NCBI GenBank assembly: GCA_945860325.1
Contig: CAMARL010000032.1
Location: 1 to 14,220 of the forward strand
DNA from: Spirosoma fluviale
GTDB lineage: Bacteria; Bacteroidota; Bacteroidia; Cytophagales; Spirosomataceae
Direction of reading: 5' to 3'
DNA length: 14,220 nt
The notes under the pieces were generated by a model that worked only from the letters and a program-made list of their open reading frames with translations, did not search any database and had not been told where the DNA came from. The position numbers were made by a program, and so were the translations under genes. How positions within the stretch are numbered: the stretch's first letter is position 1; every line of letters starts with the position of its first letter. Shown one piece after another: positions 1 to 5,558 of the stretch.

Positions 1-1259
1 CTTACCGTGTACAGTTCTGCCAAATACAGAATGGTTTCCGTAGCTTTTTGCATATCCTGAATGGAGACCCATTCTTCTTTGCTATGAAAAGCGTGTTCAC
101 CGGCAAAGATGTTTGGACAGGGCAAACCCATAAAAGTTAATCTTGAGCCATCTGTCCCTCCACGAATACTCGTCGTTTCTGGAGTTAAGCCGGCTAATTT
201 CATGGCGTCCATCGCTAATGAAATGCACAAAGGATGGTCTTTTAAGATTTCATTCATATTGCGATATTGCTCTGTCTGAATAAAATCCGCTTGGCTATTT
301 GGATAATTTTTTAATACGTTAAAGGTGATTTCTTTGAGTAAACTCCCGTACTCTATTAATTTTAATGTATCAAAATCCCTCAAAATAAAGTCTATTTGAG
401 CTTCTTCGACATGTCCTTGCATGTCAACGGGATGGATAAATCCTTCCATTCTTTCGGTGGTTTCTGGGCTGAGATATTCTTTTGGAAGTTTTGAGATAAT
501 GTCAGCAGCTATTTTTATGGCGCTTTCCATTCTGCCTTTGGCAAATCCTGGATGCTGCGAAATACCTTTGATTTTAATGGTAAATCCATCCGCAGAAAAT
601 GTTTCATTTTCTAGGTGTCCACGTTTCTCGCCGTCCAACGTATACCCATATACGGCATTTATTTTTTGAATGTCTATGTGGTCCGTTCCTCGGCCTACCT
701 CTTCATCAGGGGTAAAAACGATGGAAATTGGTCCATGTTGGACACTGGGATTTTTTTGCCAAAAAGCCACTGCATCCATGATTTCCGCAACTCCTGCCTT
801 ATTATCCGCTCCTAATAAAGTTTTACCACTCGCCGTAATAATGTCATTTCCTATTTGTTCTTGTAAATCTGGATGTTCATTGAGTCGGACGATTACAGAA
901 GGGTCATCGGGTAAAACAATATCTTTTCCTTGATAATTTTGATGTATAATCGGTTTTACCCCCAAGCCAGAGCAATCAGGGGAAGTGTCCATATGAGCAC
1001 AAAAACAGATGGCTGGGATTTCATCGGATACATTGGATTCAAGGCGTGCATAGACATATCCATATTCATTGGTATGCGCATTCGAAATTCCTAAATCATG
1101 TAGCTCCTTGACTAAAAGCAATGCCAAATCTTTTTGTTTTTCAGTGCTTGGGCTAGTCGTAGATTTCGGGTCGGATTGTGTGTCAATTTTAACATATGTC
1201 AGAAATCGATCCTTTGAACTAAATGAGTAGGTAGAAATTAGTTGTTGTAAATGCGTCAT
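1..1259 (-). CDS. pepT: Peptidase T (tripeptide aminopeptidase), 3' end cut by window edge
   Basis: This is a cytoplasmic M20-family dinuclear zinc aminopeptidase that removes the N-terminal residue from tripeptides. I translated it by hand from an ATG at 1259-1257, giving 419 codons with no stop before base 1. Known PepT proteins are about 405-415 residues, so only the last few residues should be missing. Family metal and catalytic positions are all visible: H89 and D91 in CAHMDTSPD, D152 in LLGADNKAG, E186/E187 in TPDEEVGRG, D209 in YTLDGE and H392 in GEHAFHSKEEW. The RGGTDGSRL segment is also typical of PepT. The start gives a normal N-terminus (MTHLQQLIST). It is divergent from citrate synthase. 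There is no frameshift and no missing key residue. PepT rather than carboxypeptidase G2 or DapE is supported by the residue pattern and length. Confidence 0.95.
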   Translation of the reverse strand, partial: MTHLQQLISTYSFSSKDRFLTYVKIDTQSDPKSTTSPSTEKQKDLALLLVKELHDLGISNAHTNEYGYVYARLESNVSDEIPAICFCAHMDTSPDCSGLGVKPIIHQNYQGKDIVLPDDPSVIVRLNEHPDLQEQIGNDIITASGKTLLGADNKAGVAEIMDAVAFWQKNPSVQHGPISIVFTPDEEVGRGTDHIDIQKINAVYGYTLDGEKRGHLENETFSADGFTIKIKGISQHPGFAKGRMESAIKIAADIISKLPKEYLSPETTERMEGFIHPVDMQGHVEEAQIDFILRDFDTLKLIEYGSLLKEITFNVLKNYPNSQADFIQTEQYRNMNEILKDHPLCISLAMDAMKLAGLTPETTSIRGGTDGSRLTFMGLPCPNIFAGEHAFHSKEEWVSIQDMQKATETILYLAELYTV

Positions 1260-1426
1260 AGAATCAAATATTTTTGAAATATCTTTAGAAAAAATTGTGT
1301 TAATTAAATTAATTTTTGCAGGATTAACAAAGGTACTTAACCTTTCAAAATTACGTATTATCTTAGTGGTTGAAATATTGTTAGCCAAATCATTTTTTGA
1401 AACTATAAACCATTCGTCCGTATATC
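1260..1426. promoter_or_regulatory. Divergent AT-rich spacer between pepT and gltA, presumed promoters
   Basis: This 167-base spacer separates two divergent genes, so promoters for both must lie here or just outside. It is very AT-rich. Two minus-strand sequences match the Bacteroidota -7 consensus TAnnTTTG: TACCTTTG at 1335-1328 and TAATTTTG at 1353-1346. Neither has a convincing TTTG -33 partner at the usual spacing. On the plus strand I found only ATTTTTTG at 1392-1399, one mismatch from the consensus. AAAAATT (1290-1296) and AATTTTT (1311-1317) form a weak AT-only inverted repeat. Promoter function is inferred from geometry; the exact elements are unproven. Confidence 0.4.
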
Positions 1427-2698
1427 ATGTCTCAAATTTCATTTATCAATTTAGAGGGTCAATCATTTGAATTGCCAACATTTTTAGGTTCTGAAAATGA
1501 AAAAGCGATCGACATTGCTAAGCTTCGTGATTTATCAGGTTACGTTATGTTTGATCCAGGTTACAAAAACACAGGAGCAACTAAAAGTGCGATTACTTAT
1601 TTAGATGGTGAGGAGGGGATTTTACGATATAGAGGGTACAGTATTGAAGAATTGGCCGACAAATCTACTTTTTTAGAAGTGGCTTATTTGTTGTTCCATG
1701 GCGAATTGCCTACAAAAACTCAATTGGATTCATTTGAAAGTGAAATAAAGCAATACACTATTTCCAATGAGGTTTTGAAAAAGATCGCTGATACGATTCC
1801 AAATTCAGTTCATCCCATGAGTGAAATTGCTGGTTTAGTTGGGCTTATGTCCGCTTTTTATTCGACAGAAGAGGTTGGAGATGATGAAAAAAATATGATG
1901 CGCTTGATGGCAACATTACCCATCATGGCAACCTGGAATTATAAAAAAGGCTTAGGCCAAGAGGCTAATCAACCGGATACCACGTTGGATTATTGTTCTA
2001 CATTTTTACGAATGATGTTTGCGAAACCTGGTGATACTTTTAAAGTTGATCCTGTCGTTTCAAAAGCATTGAATAAATTATTAATTCTTCACGCTGATCA
2101 TGAGCAAAATTGTTCTACCTCAACGGTTCGTTTAGTAGGTTCTTCTCACGCAAATGTATTTGCATCCGTTTCAGCAGGAATCCAAGCACTTTCTGGCCCA
2201 TTACATGGTGGAGCAAACCAAGAAGTTATCGAGATGTTAGAGGCAATTAAGGCCGATGGAGGAGATACAGATAAGTACATTGCCATGGCCAAGGACAAGG
2301 CTTCTGGATTTAGATTGATGGGTTTTGGGCATCGTGTGTATAAAAACTTTGACCCAAGAGCTAAAATTATTAAAAAAGCCGCTGATGATGTTTTAAAAGC
2401 ATTGGGAGTGAATGATCCTGTTTTATCGATCGCGCAACATTTAGAAGATGCGGCTTTACATGATGAGTATTTTGTAGCAAGAAAATTATATCCTAACGTT
2501 GATTTCTATTCTGGAATCATTTACCGAGCCTTAGGGATACCGACCAATATGTTTACTGTTATGTTTGCGATTGGCCGTCTACCCGGTTGGTTAGCTCAGT
2601 GGAAAGAATTAAAGACCAATAAAGAGCCTATAGGCCGACCAAGACAAATTTACACCGGATACACTTCGCGTGCGTTTGTCGACATCGCTAACCGATAA
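1427..2698 (+). CDS. gltA: Citrate synthase (type II, hexameric class)
   Basis: This enzyme condenses oxaloacetate and acetyl-CoA into citrate at the entry of the TCA cycle, in the cytoplasm. The protein has 423 residues; E. coli GltA has 427. The N-terminal beta-rich segment typical of bacterial type II enzymes is present (SYVMFDPG-like region, then GEEGILRYRGYSIEEL). The catalytic set is intact: H260 in GPLHGGANQE, H302 in GFGHRVYKNFDPRA and D359 in PNVDFYSG. The LHADHEQNCSTSTVRLVGSS block and the C-terminal FAIGRLPGWLAQWKE block also match the family. The ATG at 1427 gives a complete N-terminus and has no visible Shine-Dalgarno. The gene stands alone: it is divergent from pepT and followed by an intrinsic terminator. 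2-Methylcitrate synthase is the main alternative, but no prp genes lie nearby and the N-terminal segment favours true citrate synthase. Confidence 0.97.
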   Translation: MSQISFINLEGQSFELPTFLGSENEKAIDIAKLRDLSGYVMFDPGYKNTGATKSAITYLDGEEGILRYRGYSIEELADKSTFLEVAYLLFHGELPTKTQLDSFESEIKQYTISNEVLKKIADTIPNSVHPMSEIAGLVGLMSAFYSTEEVGDDEKNMMRLMATLPIMATWNYKKGLGQEANQPDTTLDYCSTFLRMMFAKPGDTFKVDPVVSKALNKLLILHADHEQNCSTSTVRLVGSSHANVFASVSAGIQALSGPLHGGANQEVIEMLEAIKADGGDTDKYIAMAKDKASGFRLMGFGHRVYKNFDPRAKIIKKAADDVLKALGVNDPVLSIAQHLEDAALHDEYFVARKLYPNVDFYSGIIYRALGIPTNMFTVMFAIGRLPGWLAQWKELKTNKEPIGRPRQIYTGYTSRAFVDIANR

Positions 2699-2719
2699 TT
2701 CTTAAAATTTCTTTTTGAT

Positions 2720-2747
2720 AAAGCTCTTTGTAAAAAGAGCTTTTTTT
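2720..2747 (+). terminator. Intrinsic terminator after citrate synthase
   Basis: A perfect 10-bp stem (AAAGCTCTTT at 2720-2729 with AAAGAGCTTT at 2734-2743) encloses a 4-base loop and runs into seven consecutive T residues (2741-2747). It begins 21 bases after the gltA stop. This is a textbook rho-independent terminator for gltA. It ends only 23 bases before the next start codon. Confidence 0.88.
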
Positions 2748-2770
2748 ATTCGCTATGACTGAATTTGTCT

Positions 2771-3274
2771 ATGATATCATCCATATTAAAAATTGCAATT
2801 CTTTTTTTCGTATTACATCTTCAAATCTTTGATGTTTCAGGCTTTGATAAAAGGCAAACAGGAAATGCCACTTTTTATAGTAATCGATTTTGGGGTGTTA
2901 AAACGGCGAATGGGGACGATTATAATCCCTATCTTTTTACTGCAGCGCATCGCTATTTTCCATTTGGATCCTGGGTTGAGGTAACATTCCTAAAAACAAA
3001 TAAATCGATTATTGTTCGTGTGAATGACCGGGGACCTTATCGACGAGGGGCGATTATTGACCTATCGCTTGCTGCTGCAAAAAAAATTGGATTGGTACCA
3101 TTTGGTTTTTCAAAAGTGTCTATTAGATTAATTCCTGAGATCGAAATCACTGATTCTTTACGTTCTGCTTGGGTAATTAGGGACTCGACTAACGCTAGCT
3201 TACACCCTTTCATTGCTAAAAAAGTTTTCAAAAAGAAAAAGAAACGAGTTAGAAAAAAATCTAGGGTAAAATAA
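2771..3274 (+). CDS. rlpA: RlpA-like double-psi beta-barrel protein (septal ring lytic transglycosylase family)
   Basis: This is a predicted exported protein acting on peptidoglycan. In the RlpA family the active members cleave glycan strands stripped of stem peptides. I chose the ATG at 2771 (167 residues); a TTG two codons upstream (2765) is possible but less likely. Residues 1-24 form a hydrophobic signal sequence. The RlpA barrel spans about residues 31-121, with GNATFYSN, TANGDDYNP, TAAHRYFPFG and NDRGPYRRG blocks. By spacing, H60 and D86 correspond to family residues described as catalytic in Pseudomonas RlpA (H131, D157), but the expected Glu is Asp (D49). There is no SPOR domain. The C-terminus is a very basic tail (FKKKKKRVRKKSRVK), which may bind polyanions. 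The gene ends tail-to-tail with the OmpA/PD40 gene, overlapping it by 14 bases. The family is clear; enzymatic activity is less certain. Confidence 0.85.
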   Translation: MISSILKIAILFFVLHLQIFDVSGFDKRQTGNATFYSNRFWGVKTANGDDYNPYLFTAAHRYFPFGSWVEVTFLKTNKSIIVRVNDRGPYRRGAIIDLSLAAAKKIGLVPFGFSKVSIRLIPEIEITDSLRSAWVIRDSTNASLHPFIAKKVFKKKKKRVRKKSRVK

Positions 3275-4502
3275 TTTCAATCCTTCTATTGGCTTTGCGC
3301 TGTTCTATGCTTGCATTTTTAATTTTGGGTTTAGTGTTCCCAAATCCCTTCGTTAAGATCCGAGAAGGTTCAATGCCGTGATTCACAAGAAATGTTTTGA
3401 CAGATAAGGCTCTTCTTTCCGAGAGTTTTACATTGGCTATCGAATTCCCTACTTCATCTGTATGTCCATGTATTTCAATGTGTTGATGGATATTAGCTGT
3501 AAGAAATTCGACTAAATTCTGTAAACTCATCGGGACCTCCATCGGTAATTCAGATTGGTTTATTTTGAATTGAATGTCCTCAAAACTTAATTCAAAAGTT
3601 GGTGATGGCTTTAATTGGACTATTTCTGGTTTGGGGGCCAATGGTTTTTTAATCCAACAATAATCTGGGATAATCACGCTATGGATTTGAAGATCTTGGT
3701 TTGGATCACCTATTTTTTTGGAGATAAAATACTGATTTTCGATAATTGCTTCAGAGAATCCAGCTTCGTTGGACGGACTATTGATCTCATAAATGGGTAC
3801 AGATTTAGACCAAATACCTTCATAAAGTAAACTTTGATGAAAATCTAAACCTCCCAATCCTCCATTCTGATTACTTGCAAAAACCAATATGTCTTTGGAT
3901 TGTATGAAATAGGGCCCTTGTTCATCTTCTGTGGTGTTGATCACTTCTCCCAGGTTTTTGGGTTGGCCCCATTTGCCGTCTTCTTCAATTCGGGAAAGCC
4001 AAATATCTCTTTTGCCCTGCCCGCCAGGTCTATCCGATGAAAAAAATAGCATTTTTCCATCGAAACTTAATTGAGGTTGACCTTCCCAATCATGCGAATT
4101 TATTTTATACCCTAAGTTTTTTGGCCTAGTCCAGGATCCCTCTTCCCATTGACTTGTATATAAATCGCAACCCCCAAATGAGTTAGGATAATCACAACCT
4201 GAGAAAATCATGGTTTTGCCGTCTTTGGAGAGGGTAGGCGTGCCCTCATTATTTTCTTGATTTAGTTCCTCAACGGGCCAAGGAGCTTCAAATTTTTGGC
4301 CATTCCATTTTGATACAAATATTTCTTCATCAGAATTAAGGGCTTTCCTGACCGTTAGAAACAGTTCTTTCCGACTAGCCGAATAAGTGGGAAAGTATTG
4401 AGTTCGATAAATGTTGAGCTCTTTTACAGGAATGGGGACGATTGGAATACTATCCCCTTCGGATATGAATGAAAATAAAGGGATGATCCAGAGTCCAATC
4501 AT
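3261..4502 (-). CDS. Secreted PD40-repeat / OmpA-domain envelope protein
   Basis: This is a predicted periplasmic or outer-membrane-associated protein bound to peptidoglycan. With the start at 4502 it has 413 residues: a short hydrophobic N-terminus (MIGLWIIPLFSFIS), PD40/WD40-like propeller repeats at about residues 38-260 (EGTPTLSKDGKTMIFSG, GQPQLSFDGKMLFFSSDRPG, EQGPYFIQSKDILVFAS), and an OmpA-like domain at about 304-413. The OmpA domain keeps the diaminopimelate-binding pair, D349 in GHTDEVG and R364 in LSERRA, with the canonical 15-residue spacing, and ends with NRRIEIILP. An in-frame ATG at 4577 would add 25 residues inside queE. It would supply a positively charged n-region that the shorter start lacks, so the start is uncertain. 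I prefer 4502 because it follows the queE stop by one base. Related PD40/OmpA proteins include envelope and type IX secretion accessory factors, but no TPR domain is present here. The exact role is unknown. Confidence 0.85.
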   Translation of the reverse strand: MIGLWIIPLFSFISEGDSIPIVPIPVKELNIYRTQYFPTYSASRKELFLTVRKALNSDEEIFVSKWNGQKFEAPWPVEELNQENNEGTPTLSKDGKTMIFSGCDYPNSFGGCDLYTSQWEEGSWTRPKNLGYKINSHDWEGQPQLSFDGKMLFFSSDRPGGQGKRDIWLSRIEEDGKWGQPKNLGEVINTTEDEQGPYFIQSKDILVFASNQNGGLGGLDFHQSLLYEGIWSKSVPIYEINSPSNEAGFSEAIIENQYFISKKIGDPNQDLQIHSVIIPDYCWIKKPLAPKPEIVQLKPSPTFELSFEDIQFKINQSELPMEVPMSLQNLVEFLTANIHQHIEIHGHTDEVGNSIANVKLSERRALSVKTFLVNHGIEPSRILTKGFGNTKPKIKNASIEQRKANRRIEIILP

Positions 4503-4503
4503 T

Positions 4504-5151
4504 TTATGGAATTTGAAGAAACTTGTGGGTTTGTATCGAAATTTTCCAATGAGGATTTGATTTAACAAATTCAACAATGATGGGATTTATTTCTGCTTGC
4601 TTTGACCATTCCGGTTGCAAATACAATGCGGCATTTTTAGATATTTTTGGCTCAAATTCTTGAGCCCAAGCAATATCGGATTTATGGAAAATGACAATTT
4701 TCAACTCATCTACTTGGTGAAATATCATCGGATTAGCCTCTTTAAATTTTTTGGGTGAGAAGCAAATCCAGTCCCAGATTCCTGTGACATTCTCACAAAC
4801 CCCAGAAGTTTCTATATGGGTATTAAAACCAGCTTCCTTAAAGGCTTCAGTTAAGGGACCTAAATCATGCATTAATGGTTCTCCGCCTGTAATGACAACC
4901 AATCGGCCATGGAATTGCAACGCGTCCTGAACTAAGCTTGCGACCGTTTTTTTAGGGTGGGTATCTACGGGCCATGAATCTTTTACATCACACCAATGAC
5001 ATCCTACATCGCAACCTCCCAACCGAATGAAATAGGCGGCATGTCCTTGAAATTTACCTTCCCCTTGAATCGTGTAAAAAGATTCCATGACGGGATATTC
5101 AAAAACATCTCTTTTTACAACTGATTTTATATCTTTGGTATTGAATTCCAT
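4504..5151 (-). CDS. queE: 7-carboxy-7-deazaguanine synthase (radical SAM)
   Basis: QueE rearranges 6-carboxytetrahydropterin to 7-carboxy-7-deazaguanine, an early step to preQ0 and tRNA queuosine, in the cytoplasm. The protein has 215 residues, a normal length for the family. The substrate loop SFYTIQGEGKFQG is near residues 24-36. The radical-SAM cluster motif is CX3CX2C (C47, C51, C54, in GGCDVGCHWCDVKDSW). GGEP at 89-92 and HIETSG at 112-117 are SAM-binding strands. The residue after CD is Val (V56), where many QueE proteins carry a Thr reported to help bind Mg2+. No other queuosine gene (queC, queD, queF) is in the window. The gene is first of a two-gene minus-strand unit with the PD40/OmpA gene. 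It starts at ATG 5151 and is divergent from the small lipoprotein gene. Confidence 0.93.
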   Translation of the reverse strand: MEFNTKDIKSVVKRDVFEYPVMESFYTIQGEGKFQGHAAYFIRLGGCDVGCHWCDVKDSWPVDTHPKKTVASLVQDALQFHGRLVVITGGEPLMHDLGPLTEAFKEAGFNTHIETSGVCENVTGIWDWICFSPKKFKEANPMIFHQVDELKIVIFHKSDIAWAQEFEPKISKNAALYLQPEWSKQAEINPIIVEFVKSNPHWKISIQTHKFLQIP

Positions 5152-5203
5152 TTTAACTTTTAAATTCGTAGTAAAATTAAGAGTTGATTTGTAATTTAAC
5201 TAA

Positions 5204-5228
5204 TTAGAAATCGTTCTAACGTTTAGAA
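5204..5228. promoter_or_regulatory. Triple alternating TTAGAA half-sites, possible operator
   Basis: In the 107-bp spacer between queE (minus) and the small lipoprotein gene (plus), the hexamer TTAGAA occurs three times in alternating orientation: TTAGAA at 5204-5209, TTCTAA at 5214-5219 and TTAGAA at 5223-5228. The gaps are 4 and 3 bases. The last two copies form a perfect 6-3-6 inverted repeat. The site ends 30 bases before the plus-strand start codon. This looks like a dimeric regulator's operator for one or both divergent genes. That is inference, since AT-rich DNA produces such patterns by chance more often than balanced DNA does. Confidence 0.35.
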
Positions 5229-5258
5229 TCATTTTTTTTAAATAGAATATTTCCCATC

Positions 5259-5558
5259 ATGCAAGCATTTCGTTTCTTTTCAATTCTCATCTCTTGCCTA
5301 CTTTTATGGGCCGGAATGAGTAGTTGTTGGTCCGCTAGGTGTCCAAGAGAAACTTGCCGAGTGCGTGTTGAACATAGGCATGGTGAATCATATTTTAGAC
5401 CTAGGGAAGCATTCTCTTGGATGTGGACACCCCGATATAAGCATGTAAGAACACCTAATTATGCTTTAATGGGTGCGCCAGGCGCACAAAAGAAAAAGGT
5501 TTGGTATCGTTTCCTTAGTCGTAATCCTAAAATCACTACCCAAAAACCTCGAAAATAA
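5259..5558 (+). CDS. Small putative lipoprotein with CX4CX4C and HxH motifs, function unknown
   Basis: I do not recognise a characterised family. The protein has 99 residues. Residues 1-22 look like a signal peptide (MQAFRFFSILIS, then CLLLWAGMSS) ending at C23 in MSSC, a loose lipobox, so membrane anchoring after export is likely but unproven. C23, C28 and C33 are spaced CX4CX4C and are followed by EHRHGE (H39, H41), a possible metal-binding or disulfide pattern. If C23 is lipidated, only two thiols remain. The rest is strongly basic and aromatic (FSWMWTPRYKHVRT, KKKVWYRFLSRNPK), with no further domain. Its TAA stop directly abuts the ATG of nadE, implying co-transcription and probably translational coupling. 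It is the first gene of the five-gene unit, downstream of the triple TTAGAA site. The signal peptide and tight coupling favour a real gene. Confidence 0.75.
   Translation: MQAFRFFSILISCLLLWAGMSSCWSARCPRETCRVRVEHRHGESYFRPREAFSWMWTPRYKHVRTPNYALMGAPGAQKKKVWYRFLSRNPKITTQKPRK

Noticed and set aside
421..933. Three overlapping plus-strand open frames of 66-87 codons
   Set aside because: They lie antisense to pepT, whose minus-strand frame is open across the region and carries all the family's metal-binding residues.
1328..1353. Two TAnnTTTG-like -7 elements on the minus strand upstream of pepT
   Set aside because: They match the Bacteroidota consensus, but neither has a TTTG -33 element at the usual spacing, so I did not call a specific promoter in this AT-rich DNA.
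2793..2984. Plus-strand open frame of 63 codons overlapping the RlpA-like gene in another frame
   Set aside because: The RlpA frame contains the complete barrel with its conserved blocks; the other frame shows nothing.
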